From Streptomyces sp. SID8352 (GTDB taxonomy: Bacteria > Actinomycetota > Actinomycetes > Streptomycetales > Streptomycetaceae), in the NCBI RefSeq assembly GCF_009862265.1, contig NZ_WWGX01000060.1, forward strand, positions 31,363-83,858: 52,496 bases of DNA, written 5' to 3'. Below are positions 25,713 to 33,479 of this stretch, one piece after another. The notes under the pieces are model-generated. The model did not search any database, had not been told where the DNA came from, and saw nothing but the letters and a program-made list of their open reading frames with translations. The position numbers and the translations under genes were made by a program. Every line of letters starts with the position of its first letter. Within the stretch, counting starts at the first letter, position 1.

Positions 25713-25958
25713 ATGCACTTCGACATGACCGTGACGCCCGGCCTCGACTGGCAGCAGGAGGCCTTGTGCGCGCAGACCGGGGGCGACTTCTTCTTCCCCG
25801 AGCCCGGCAGCTCCGTCCGGGACGCGAAGCGGATCTGCGCCATGTGCCCGATCCGCTCGGCCTGCCTGGAGTACGCCCTCGACAACGACGAGCGCTTCGG
25901 GGTCTGGGGCGGGCTCTCGGAGAAGGAGCGCCTCGCCCTCAGACGCGCCTCCCTCTGA
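25713..25958 (+). CDS. WhiB-like (Wbl) iron-sulfur regulator
   Basis: The 81-aa protein has the four Wbl cysteines (C19, C42, C45, C51) that bind a [4Fe-4S] cluster, the turn motif GVWGG (63-67) and a basic C-terminal tail (KERLALRRASL). Wbl proteins act with sigma factor region 4 to control development, redox response or antibiotic resistance. Which paralogue this is I cannot decide. ATG 25713 gives a short N-terminus before the first Cys. Upstream, GCAAA-CGT-TTTGC (25677-25689) is a small palindrome in an otherwise GC-rich promoter region and may be an operator. Confidence 0.92.
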   Translation: MHFDMTVTPGLDWQQEALCAQTGGDFFFPEPGSSVRDAKRICAMCPIRSACLEYALDNDERFGVWGGLSEKERLALRRASL

Positions 25959-25995
25959 CCCCGCCCCGCTGATCCCCGCCCCGTGGACGGTCGGC

Positions 25996-26970
25996 TCAGC
26001 CCGCGGCGCGGCTCGCCATCCGGGCCTTGCGGGCGGCCAGCCGCTCGTCGAACTTGGCCGCCTCGGCGTCCAGGCCGCCCATGAACAGCCCCAGCTCCTC
26101 CTGCGCCCGCAGCCCCTCGGGCCCCAGCCCGTCGATCTCCATGATCCGCAGGAAGCGCAGCACGGGCTGGAGCACGTCGTCGTGGTGGATGCGCAGGTTG
26201 TAGACCTCGCCGATGGCCATCTGCGCGGCGGCCCGCTCGAAGCCGGGGATGCCGTGGCCGGGCATGCGGAAGTTGACGACGACGTCCCGCACCGCCCGCA
26301 TCGTCAGGTCGGGCGCCAGCTCGAAGGCCGCCTTCAGCAGGTTCCGGTAGAAGACCATGTGCAGGTTCTCGTCGGTCGCGATGCGGGCCAGCATGCGGTC
26401 GCAGACCGGGTCGCCCGACTGGTGGCCGGTGTTGCGGTGGGAGATGCGGGTCGCCAGCTCCTGGAAGGCCACGTAGGCGATCGAGTGCAGCATCGAGTGG
26501 CGGTTGTCCGACTCGAAGCCCTCGCTCATGTGGGACATGCGGAACCGTTCCAGCGCGTCCGGGTCGACGGCGCGCGAGGCGAGCAGGTAGTCGCGCATCA
26601 CGATGCCGTGCCGGCCCTCCTCCGCCGTCCAGCGGTGCACCCAGGTGCCCCAGGCGCCGTCCCGGCCGAACAGGGTGGCGATCTCGTGGTGGTAGCTGGG
26701 CAGGTTGTCCTCCGTCAGCAGGTTCACCACCAGGGCGATCCGGCCGATCTCGGTCACCCCCGACTGCTCCTTGCTCCACGCCTCGCCGTCCTCGAAGAAG
26801 GCGGGGAAGTTGCGGCCGTCGCTCCACGGAACGTACTCGTGCGGCATCCAGTCCTTCGTGACGGACAGGTGCCGGTTCAGCTCCTTCTCGACCACTTCCT
26901 CCAGCGCGAAGAGCAGGCGGGCGTCGGTCCAGTCGGCGACGGGGCCGAGGGGCGGGGACGTGATCGTCAC
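25996..26970 (-). CDS. acyl-ACP (stearoyl-ACP type) desaturase
   Basis: The 324-aa soluble di-iron desaturase introduces a double bond into acyl-ACP. Iron-ligand motifs are visible: TEDNLPSYHH, EEGRH (E117/E118-x-x-H121) and the second pair ATDENLHMVF. It is similar to the DesA proteins of actinobacteria. GTG 26970 is preceded by GGAG at 5 nt. The ORF upstream of this is not conserved-looking. Just upstream lie three palindromes in 15-bp register (27028-27073), a probable operator for a fatty-acid-responsive TetR regulator. No such regulator is adjacent. Confidence 0.92.
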   Translation of the reverse strand: MTITSPPLGPVADWTDARLLFALEEVVEKELNRHLSVTKDWMPHEYVPWSDGRNFPAFFEDGEAWSKEQSGVTEIGRIALVVNLLTEDNLPSYHHEIATLFGRDGAWGTWVHRWTAEEGRHGIVMRDYLLASRAVDPDALERFRMSHMSEGFESDNRHSMLHSIAYVAFQELATRISHRNTGHQSGDPVCDRMLARIATDENLHMVFYRNLLKAAFELAPDLTMRAVRDVVVNFRMPGHGIPGFERAAAQMAIGEVYNLRIHHDDVLQPVLRFLRIMEIDGLGPEGLRAQEELGLFMGGLDAEAAKFDERLAARKARMASRAAG

Positions 26971-27027
26971 GGGTACTCCATGGGGACGTGCGGCGAAGCG
27001 GGATGCGTCCGGCGAGCGGTGCCGGAA

Positions 27028-27073
27028 CCTACGGAATCGTAGGCTACGAAACCGTAGGTTACGAGACCGTAGG
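27028..27073. promoter_or_regulatory. three phased palindromic operators upstream of desaturase
   Basis: Three consecutive units CCTACG-GAAT-CGTAGG (27028-27043), CTACG-AAAC-CGTAGG (27044-27058) and TTACG-AGAC-CGTAGG (27059-27073) repeat at a 15-bp period. Arms are conserved while the central 4 bases vary. They lie 58-103 bp upstream of the desaturase GTG, at promoter distance. Binding by a TetR-type lipid sensor is inferred. Confidence 0.72.
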
Positions 27074-27482
27074 TTAAGCGCGCTGTAAGCGCCTCTGAGC
27101 AGGCACGATACGCAACGGGCACGCGCGGCCACGGAACGGTACGGCGTGGCGCGCACGACCCGGAGTGGTTCCGGCGCGCTACGGGAGCGGCCGCGCGGGA
27201 CGCCGGGCGGGGCAGTGGTCAAGGGCCGGAATCGAGGCCGGGGGAGCGGGGAGGGCACCGGGACCGGAACCGTGTCGGAACCGTCGGGGACCGGCGGAGG
27301 GGGCCCGGGCGGGACGGGCCGGCCGTCCGTCGTCGAGTCCACCGCGTCACCGGACCGCCCTGCCGGAGCACGCTCCCCGAACGGGGACCCGGCCGAACCG
27401 CTGTCGGCGTGGTTCCGGAACCGGCCGGGGTCCCGCCTTCTGCCGACCGCAGAACACCGGCCCGGCCAGGGGCGATGATCAC
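27074..27482. other. intergenic region, no gene recognised
   Basis: About 400 bases between divergent genes. GCGC-rich inverted bits follow the operator (GCGCGCTGTAAGCGC at 27078-27092). The rest is GC-rich sequence with no supported frame on either strand. Confidence 0.45.
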
Positions 27483-27496
27483 TACAGTCCAGGCGC

Positions 27497-28222
27497 ATGA
27501 CGACGGTGACGACGCGTACGATCACATACGCGGCCGACGGACTGACCATGACCGGGCACCTGGCGCTCCCGGCCGGCGCCGGCCGCCGCCCCGGGGTCCT
27601 GGTCGGGCCCGAGGGGGTGGGGCTCAGCGGCGTCGAGCGCCGCCGCGCCGACGCGCTCGCCGAACTGGGATACGTGGCGCTGGCCTTCGACCTCCACGGC
27701 GGACGCTACCTGAGCGACCCCGAGGAGATGCTGGCCCGTTGCGTGCCGCTGCTCGCCGACCCCGACCGGATGCGGGACATCGGCCACGCGGCGCTCGACG
27801 CGCTCCGCGCGGAACCGCGGACCGACCCCGACCGGATCGCCGCCGTCGGCTACGGCACGGGTGGCGCGATCGCGCTGGAACTCGGGCGGGACGGAGCCGA
27901 CCTGCGCGCGATCGGCACGGTCAACGGACTGACCACGGGCCGACCGGGCGAGGCGGCGCGCATCCGCTGCCCGGTGTGGGCCGGGGTCGGGTCACAGGAC
28001 CCGATCATGCCGCCCGCTCAACGGACCGCGTTCACCGCCGAGATGCGGGCCGCGGGCATCGACTGGCGCCTCACGGTCTACGGCGGCGCCCTGCACGCCT
28101 TCCACCACCCGCCGGTCGACCACCCGGTGCTCCCCGGCGTCGGCCATCACCCGGGTCACGCGCGGCGGGCCTGGCGTGACGTCGTCGACCTGCTCGCCGA
28201 GTGCCTGCCCGTCGCGGAGTGA
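27497..28222 (+). CDS. dienelactone-hydrolase-family protein lacking the nucleophile
   Basis: The 241-aa alpha/beta-hydrolase keeps the family scaffold (RRPGVLVGPEGVGL, YVALAFDLHGG, AGVGSQDPIMPP with Asp168, YGGALHAFHHP with His200). In the nucleophile elbow, where dienelactone hydrolases have GYC(x)GG, it reads GYGTGG (118-123), with Gly at position 120 (codon 27854-27856). The frame is intact, so either catalysis is lost or another residue serves. TACAGT (27483-27488) ends 8 nt before ATG 27497 and there is no Shine-Dalgarno, so the mRNA is probably leaderless. The pathway is unknown. It need not be linked to the pca genes. Confidence 0.82.
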   Translation: MTTVTTRTITYAADGLTMTGHLALPAGAGRRPGVLVGPEGVGLSGVERRRADALAELGYVALAFDLHGGRYLSDPEEMLARCVPLLADPDRMRDIGHAALDALRAEPRTDPDRIAAVGYGTGGAIALELGRDGADLRAIGTVNGLTTGRPGEAARIRCPVWAGVGSQDPIMPPAQRTAFTAEMRAAGIDWRLTVYGGALHAFHHPPVDHPVLPGVGHHPGHARRAWRDVVDLLAECLPVAE

Positions 28223-28348
28223 CCCGATCGGCGACCGGGGCCCTCGCCGGGCCGGACGGCACGGCCACGAGCGGGACCTGGTTCTTCCGCACGGTGGCCC
28301 GAGCGATCCGGCCAAGGGGTGGGAACCAGCGGGTTCCGGGCCCGGATT

Positions 28349-28391
28349 AGGGCGGGCGCCGGGGCCGGACCAGGGCGGGCGCCGGGGCCGG
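28349..28391. repeat. 23-bp-period direct repeat
   Basis: AGGGCGGGCGCCGGGGCCGG occurs at 28349-28368 and again at 28372-28391, between two convergent genes. Confidence 0.8.
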
Positions 28392-28392
28392 G

Positions 28393-28408
28393 AGCCCGGG
28401 CCCGGGCT
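28393..28408. terminator. palindrome, likely bidirectional terminator
   Basis: AGCCCGGG followed by CCCGGGCT forms a perfect 16-bp palindrome, with near-symmetric flanks extending to about 26 bp. It lies between convergent stops at 28222 and 28434. Confidence 0.5.
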
Positions 28409-28433
28409 TCCGGCTGGGGGCGCGCGGGTCCGG

Positions 28434-30062
28434 TCAGGCGTTCGGCGCGCCGATCGCCTCCGGTGTGGTCTCCGTCAGCTCCCCCTCCTCCAGCAGCAGC
28501 CACCGCGTGATGCCCAGCGAGGCGAGGAACGGCAGGTCGTGGCTGGCCACCAGCAGCGCGCCCTCGTAGGACTCCAGGGCCGTGGTGAGCTGGCGGACGC
28601 TCGCCATGTCCAGGTTGTTCGTCGGCTCGTCCAGCATCAGGAGCTGGGGCGCCGGATCGGCCAGCATCAGCGCGGCCAGCGAGGCCCGGAAGCGCTCGCC
28701 GCCGGACAGGGTGCCCGCCTTCTGGTCGGCCCGGGAGCCCCGGAACAGGAAGCGCGCCAGCCGCGACCTGATCAGGTTGTTGGTGGCGCCGGGCGCGAAC
28801 CGGGCCACGTTCTCCGCGACGCTCAGCTCCGCGTCCAGGAGGTCCAGCCGCTGCGGCAGGAACCGCGTCGGCACGTGCGCCGTCGCCTCGCCCGAGACGG
28901 GTGCCAGCTCCCCGGCGACGGTGCGCAGCAGTGTCGTCTTGCCCGCGCCGTTGCGTCCGACCAGGGCGATGCGCTCGGGTCCGTGCAGGTCGTACCCGCC
29001 GGTCACGCGCGCGCCGTGGGCCAGCTCCAGATCGCGCAGCGTCAGCACCGAGCGGCCCGGCGGCACCGCCGTGTACGGAAGGTCGACGCGGATCTCGTCG
29101 TCGTCCCGCACGGCCTCCACCGCGTCGTCGAGCCGCTCCCTGGCCTCGGCCAGCTTCTCCTCGTGCATGATCCGGTGCTTGCCCGCGGACTGCTGGGCCG
29201 CGTTCTTGCGCATCCCCATGACGATCTTCGGTTCGCGCTTCTGCTCCTGCATCTTCTGGCCGTAGCGCTTGCGGCGGGCCAGTTTGACCTGTGCGTCCAC
29301 CAGTTCGCGCTTCTGCTTGCGCAGATCGGCCTCGGCGACGCGGACCAGGCGCTCGGCGGCGTCCTGCTCGACGGCGAGGGCCTCCTCGTAGGCGCTGAAG
29401 TTGCCGCCGAACCAGGTGAGGGAGCCCGCGCGCAGGTCCGCGATCTGGTCCACGCGCTCCAGCAGCTCCCGGTCGTGGCTGACGACGATCATGACGCCCT
29501 GCCAGGAGGCGACCGCCGCGTGCAGCCGCCGCCGGGCGTGGAGGTCGAGGTTGTTGGTCGGTTCGTCCAGCAGCAGGACGTCCGGGCGGCGCAGCAGCAG
29601 CGCCGCGAGCCGGAGCAGCACGGACTCGCCGCCGGACAGCTCACCGGCGGTGCGGTCGAGGCCGATGCTCCCGAGGCCGAGTTCGCCGAGGGTGGCGAGG
29701 GCGCGCTCCTCGACGTCCCAGTCGTCGCCGACGGTCTCGAAGTGCTCCTCGGCGACGTCGCCGGACTCGATGGCGTGCAGCGCGGCCCGCTGGGCGGCGA
29801 TGCCGAGCGCCTCGTCCACCCGGAGGGCGGTGTCGAGGGTGACGTTCTGCGGGAGGTAGCCGGAGGTCCCGGCCACGCGGACGGTTCCGTCGGCCGGGGT
29901 GAGCCGGCCGGCGATCAGTTTCAACAGGGTGGACTTGCCAGACCCGTTGACGCCGACGAGCCCGGTCCTTCCGGGGCCGAAGGCGGCGTCGAGTCCCTCG
30001 AAGACGGCCGTGCCGTCGGGCCAGGCGAACGAGAGGGACGTACAGGTGACGGAATGAGCCAT
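28434..30062 (-). CDS. ABC-F ATPase, antibiotic-resistance/translation factor type
   Basis: The 542-aa protein has two ABC domains and no membrane segment. NBD1 has Walker A GVNGSGKST, signature LSGGES and Walker B LLLDEPTNNLDL. NBD2 has GRNGAGKTT, LSGGER and LMLDEPTNNLDM. The inter-domain linker is long, charged and helical (LRKQKRELVDAQVKLARRKRYGQKMQEQKREPK), the P-site-tRNA interaction motif region. The length suggests the ribosome-protection (ARE) group that displaces macrolide, lincosamide or related antibiotics. Specificity is unknown. ATG 30062 follows a ~240-nt leader with a strong TTGACA promoter, a tiny uORF and alternative hairpins, the layout of antibiotic-induced attenuation. Confidence 0.88.
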   Translation of the reverse strand: MAHSVTCTSLSFAWPDGTAVFEGLDAAFGPGRTGLVGVNGSGKSTLLKLIAGRLTPADGTVRVAGTSGYLPQNVTLDTALRVDEALGIAAQRAALHAIESGDVAEEHFETVGDDWDVEERALATLGELGLGSIGLDRTAGELSGGESVLLRLAALLLRRPDVLLLDEPTNNLDLHARRRLHAAVASWQGVMIVVSHDRELLERVDQIADLRAGSLTWFGGNFSAYEEALAVEQDAAERLVRVAEADLRKQKRELVDAQVKLARRKRYGQKMQEQKREPKIVMGMRKNAAQQSAGKHRIMHEEKLAEARERLDDAVEAVRDDDEIRVDLPYTAVPPGRSVLTLRDLELAHGARVTGGYDLHGPERIALVGRNGAGKTTLLRTVAGELAPVSGEATAHVPTRFLPQRLDLLDAELSVAENVARFAPGATNNLIRSRLARFLFRGSRADQKAGTLSGGERFRASLAALMLADPAPQLLMLDEPTNNLDMASVRQLTTALESYEGALLVASHDLPFLASLGITRWLLLEEGELTETTPEAIGAPNA

Positions 30063-30343
30063 ACGGGGTCTCCGCGGTTGCGTGATGCGGTCAGGGGCAA
30101 ACGCGTATCGAGACACTGGGAGGCGGCGACCCGCCGTCGGCCGGAGAGAGGTGAGGCCCGGGGAGCGTGGGAAACGGGAAGGATCCTGCTCCGCAAGGAC
30201 GGCTCTGACGCCGAGGTCGCACGCGGCGTCCCCACGAGAACGGGGGACACGGTGTCTCAGGACCTCAGACGAGCAACGTCCTTCTCCAATCGGCGGCAAC
30301 AGAAGCACGTACAACGTAGCAGGGCGGCGGGGAGCGGTGTCAA
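30063..30343 (-). promoter_or_regulatory. promoter and attenuator-like leader of ABC-F gene
   Basis: On the minus strand, TTGACA (30343-30338) and TACGTT (30318-30313) are separated by 19 bp, placing the transcript start near 30305. GGAGAAGG (30287-30280) precedes TTG 30276, opening a three-codon uORF (Met-Leu-Val-stop) ending at 30265. Two hairpins follow. GTCCCC/GGGGAC uses 30248-30243 with 30233-30228, and GACGCCG/CGGCGTC uses 30230-30224 with 30213-30207. They share bases 30228-30230 and so cannot form fully together. Ribosome stalling on the uORF could switch between them. Confidence 0.6.
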
Positions 30344-30462
30344 CGCGATTTCCGCCCGCCGGGCGGCGGGGGGCCGAAGGCGTCGGGCGGGCTCCAGCGG
30401 CCCCGGCGGCCCCGGGGACGGGGCTCCGGGTGGTCCCGGTCGCCCGGACCCGCCGGTTCCAT

Positions 30463-30502
30463 CGGTCCTGCCGGTCCTGCCGGTCCTGCCGGTCCTGCCG
30501 GT
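30463..30502. repeat. 9-bp tandem repeat
   Basis: CGGTCCTGC is repeated four times perfectly (30463-30498) plus a partial copy, in non-coding sequence upstream of the GPP34 gene. The rest of 30344-30700 is GC-rich with no supported gene. Confidence 0.85.
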
Positions 30503-30707
30503 CCCGGTGGGCCCGAACGGGCACCGCCCGTGCCCTCCCCGGCACGCCTCGCCGCCCGCCCTCCGGCGCCGCTCCCGGACCGGCGGCTTCCGTGCCCGCG
30601 AACCCCTGTACCGGCGCCCCCCGTGCCGGCGATTCCCGTAACCGTGACTTCCGCTTCGACGACCTCCCTGCCCGCCACCCCCGTTCCCACGATCCCGAGG
30701 AGGCCCC

Positions 30708-31379
30708 GTGCCCGATCGCCCACTCTCCGTCCCGGCCCGGCTCTGCCTGCTGGGCTGGGACGCCGCGCGGCCCGGGAGCGCCGATGCCGCAGGGCTGCGC
30801 CGTCTGGTGCGGGCCGGTGCCCTCGCGGAGCTGGCCCGGAGCGGCCTGCTGGTCGACCAGGACGGTGTCGCGGTGCCCGCCGGACCGGACGACGCCTGCG
30901 GCGACGCGGTCCTCGACGGGCTGCTGGAGCTCGTCCGTGAGTCCGTGCCGCGCCGGTGGCGCGGCTGGGTGCGGCCGTACGCGCGGGTGACCTTCGACGC
31001 CGTACGGGAGCAGTTGGTCGCCGACGGGTTCCTGCGCGCCGAGCGGAGGCGGGTGCTCGGGGTGTTCCCGTCGGTGGACCACGTCGTGGCGCGGCCGGGC
31101 GTGGCACGGTCGCTGCGGGAGGCGGTGCGCGATGTGCTGGACGGTGCGCTGCCGGTGGCCGAGGTCCCGGAGCGGGACGCCGCCGTCGCCGCCCTCGCGG
31201 GAGCGGCCGGGTTGCGCACGCTCGGCGGCGGCCGGACCGCCCCGGACCGGGAGCGCCGCCTCGACGCGCTGACCGTCCGCGCGGGAACCGGGGCCCCGGC
31301 GGCCCGCAGGGCCCTGCGGGAGCTGAGGGCGGCGGTGGCCGCGGAGCCGGAACGGCCCGGGGTGCCGACCGGCGGCTGA
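30708..31379 (+). CDS. GPP34 (GOLPH3-like) family protein
   Basis: The 223-aa protein fits the GPP34/GOLPH3 family, which binds phosphoinositides in eukaryotes and is common and uncharacterised in Streptomyces. Visible features are the opening SVPARLCLLGWDAARPG, the LRRLVRAGALAELARSGLL helix, the charged VRPYARVTFDAVREQLVADGFL segment, and LGVFPSVDHVVARPG preceding a helical C-terminus. GTG 30708 has GAGGAGG at 4 nt. It is cytosolic, possibly membrane-associated. Convergent with ssgD. Confidence 0.82.
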   Translation: MPDRPLSVPARLCLLGWDAARPGSADAAGLRRLVRAGALAELARSGLLVDQDGVAVPAGPDDACGDAVLDGLLELVRESVPRRWRGWVRPYARVTFDAVREQLVADGFLRAERRRVLGVFPSVDHVVARPGVARSLREAVRDVLDGALPVAEVPERDAAVAALAGAAGLRTLGGGRTAPDRERRLDALTVRAGTGAPAARRALRELRAAVAAEPERPGVPTGG

Positions 31380-31462
31380 CGGCCGCGGAGCCCTCCGGGG
31401 AACGGGCGGCCCGGGGCGTGCGCGGTGCCTGGGCGGACACCACGGGCGGCACGGCCCCGTCC

Positions 31463-31512
31463 GCGCGTCAGACCGCCCCGCGCGTCAGACCGCCCCGCGC
31501 GTCAGACCGCCG
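31463..31512. repeat. 17-bp tandem repeat between GPP34 gene and ssgD
   Basis: GCGCGTCAGACCGCCCC occurs twice in perfect tandem (31463-31479, 31480-31496), followed by a third copy with a change near its end (31497-31512). Confidence 0.85.
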
Positions 31513-31603
31513 CGGGCGGCAGACACCGGGCGGCAGGGGCACATGACGGGAGGGCAGCAGGCAGGAGAGGGGGCGAGGCTCGCACCCCCGGGGCACCCCT
31601 CCG

Positions 31604-32020
31604 TCAGCACGTGCCGCGCATCAGCTCCGCCAGTTCGTGGTCCAGGTCGAGCTGGAGGTGTTCGTGCCCGGACGGCACCAGTTCGTCCGTCGCCCGCAGG
31701 AACCGGCGCAGCTCGCCGGAGCGCACGTGGACGACGGCGGTGCCCTCGGGGGCGTGGAACTCCAGCACGGTGCGGTCGTACCCGTAAGGACGTATCCGGA
31801 CGTCGCCGTGGCCGTCCGGCTCGCGCATCCCGGAGACGAGCAGTTCCCGGGAGAAGATCCAGCACACCTCCACGCCCTCCAGGGTGGCCGGGGCCGGGAA
31901 GGTCATGCTCACGGCGAACGGATCGCTCCGCTCGTAGCGCAGGACGGCGGGAATGCTCGGCATGCGCGGCGCGGCGGCGACGAGGCGTGCCTCGACGGGC
32001 TGCTCGATGACGGTGGACAA
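31604..32020 (-). CDS. ssgD: SsgA-like sporulation/cell division protein, probable SsgD
   Basis: This is a 138-aa SALP family protein. Conserved SALP sequence is seen in VLRYERSDPFAVSMTFP, VCWIFSRELLVSGMREPDGHGDVRIRP and VLEFHAPEGTAVVHV, ending DHELAELMRGTC. SALPs guide peptidoglycan events such as septum placement and spore-wall assembly. The paralogue name ssgD rests on remembered gene context (SCO6722 lies near an ABC-F gene) and is less certain than the family. The start is TTG 32020, with GAGGGAG about 9 nt upstream, giving a family-length N-terminus (STVIEQPVEA). A Crp-like site lies ~100 bp upstream. Confidence 0.9.
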   Translation of the reverse strand: MSTVIEQPVEARLVAAAPRMPSIPAVLRYERSDPFAVSMTFPAPATLEGVEVCWIFSRELLVSGMREPDGHGDVRIRPYGYDRTVLEFHAPEGTAVVHVRSGELRRFLRATDELVPSGHEHLQLDLDHELAELMRGTC

Positions 32021-32120
32021 CGCCTTGCTCCCTCGTGACGGCTGGAATGCTGGACGGGGTGGTGCGGGCCGGCACTGGAAGAGACGCCGGAAGCGGCCGA
32101 TCCGTGCACACGGGATCCGA

Positions 32121-32134
32121 GTGACCTGTGTCAC
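32121..32134. promoter_or_regulatory. Crp-like palindrome upstream of ssgD
   Basis: GTGA-CCTGTG-TCAC matches the GTGA-N6-TCAC core of Crp-family sites. It lies ~100 bp upstream of the ssgD start and ~200 bp upstream of the propeller gene. A second palindrome, TGACGTCA, is at about 32203-32210. Binding is inferred. Confidence 0.5.
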
Positions 32135-32333
32135 CGCGTTCATGCGCGGGGCGGTCGGCGTGATCTTCTCCGCCCCCGTCGGGCGGCTCGGCGCACCGCG
32201 GCTGACGTCACGTCAAATCGCTTCGGGTGGAGGACGGTTGGCCCTCTCCGGCATTCCGCGCGCGGTGCTCCGCGCGTCCCCGGGGGCGGGCCCTCTGGAC
32301 GGCGCCGAGGGCGGTCGGCTAGCTTCGCCCGCC

Positions 32334-33479
32334 ATGAGGCGCTTGGGGAGCACGCGACGCACGGTACGCACCACTCCGGACCCGGCCGGGAGGCCCGCCG
32401 GGAGCCCCGGCGGGCGCGCGGTACGGCTGGCAGTCGCCGGAGCGGCGTGCGTCGCCGCGCTGGCCGCCCTGACCGCCGCCCCCGCCGAGGCGGGCCCCCA
32501 CCGCTCCCCGCACTGGGAACTGACGGACACCGGGGCCCCCGACGCACGCTTCCGGGGGCTCGCGGCCGTCGACCGGCGCACCGCCTGGGCGGCCGGAAGC
32601 GGCGGCACCGTCCTGCGCACCACCGACGGCGGCGCCACCTGGCGCGACGTCTCGCCGCCCGGGGCCGGGGCGCTCCAGTTCCGGGACATCGAGGCGTTCG
32701 ACGCCCGCCGCGCGGTGGCCCTGACCATCGGCGAGGGCGAGGACTCCCGCGTCTACCGCACCGAAGACGGCGGGGCGACCTGGGCCGAGTCCTTCCGCAA
32801 CACCGACCCCCGGGCCTTCTACGACTGCCTGGCCTTCTTCGACCGCCGCCACGGGCTCGCCGTGAGCGACCCGGTCGACGGCCGGTTCCGCGTGCTGTCC
32901 ACCTCCGACGGCGGCCGTTCCTGGCGGGTGCTGCCCGACCGGGGCATGCCCGCCGCGCAGGACGGCGAGGCCGCCTTCGCCGCGGGCGGCCAGTGCCTCG
33001 TCACCGCCGGCCCCCGGGACGCCTGGATCGCCACCGGCGGCGCCGCCCGTGCCCGGGTGCTGCACACCGCCGACCGGGGCCTGACCTGGAAGGCGTCCGA
33101 CGCGCCCGTCCCGGCGGGCGACCCGGCCCGGGGCGTCTTCGCCCTCGCCTTCCGCGACCGCGCCCACGGCCTCGCCGTCGGCGGCGACTACCGCCCCGAC
33201 CAGGCGTCCCCGCGCTCCGCCGCCCGCAGCGCCGACGGCGGCCGGGGCTGGACGCCCGCCGCCCGGCCCCCGGCGGCCTACCGCTCGGGTGTCGCCTGGC
33301 TTCCGCACGACCGCGCCTCCGCCCTCGCCGTCGGGCCCACCGGCACCGACCTCACCACGGACGGCGGCCGCACCTGGCGCACGGTCGACACCGGCTCCTA
33401 CGACACGGTCGACTGCGCCCCGGACCGGAGTTGCTGGGCCGCCGGTGAACGCGGCAGGGTGGCCCGGCTGGAACGCTGA
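32334..33479 (+). CDS. secreted Ycf48-like beta-propeller protein with BNR/Asp-box repeats
   Basis: The 381-aa protein has a signal peptide (basic n-region MRRLGSTRRTVR, hydrophobic LAVAGAACVAALAALTAAP, cleavage near AEA-GP at ~53). Six Asp-box-like repeats follow (TTDGGATW, TEDGGATW, TSDGGRSW, TADRGLTW, SADGGRGW, TTDGGRTW), as in sialidase-type or Ycf48/HCF136 propellers. No sialidase catalytic set is apparent, so a structural or assembly role is likelier, though many homologues are labelled oxidoreductase. TAGCTT (32320-32325) ends 8 nt before ATG 32334 without a Shine-Dalgarno, suggesting a leaderless mRNA. Confidence 0.82.
   Translation: MRRLGSTRRTVRTTPDPAGRPAGSPGGRAVRLAVAGAACVAALAALTAAPAEAGPHRSPHWELTDTGAPDARFRGLAAVDRRTAWAAGSGGTVLRTTDGGATWRDVSPPGAGALQFRDIEAFDARRAVALTIGEGEDSRVYRTEDGGATWAESFRNTDPRAFYDCLAFFDRRHGLAVSDPVDGRFRVLSTSDGGRSWRVLPDRGMPAAQDGEAAFAAGGQCLVTAGPRDAWIATGGAARARVLHTADRGLTWKASDAPVPAGDPARGVFALAFRDRAHGLAVGGDYRPDQASPRSAARSADGGRGWTPAARPPAAYRSGVAWLPHDRASALAVGPTGTDLTTDGGRTWRTVDTGSYDTVDCAPDRSCWAAGERGRVARLER

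Noticed and set aside
28176..30641. 821-aa plus-strand frame over the first ABC-F gene
   Set aside because: Antisense of two intact ABC domains. The product is Gly/Arg/Val-rich without similarity to any family.
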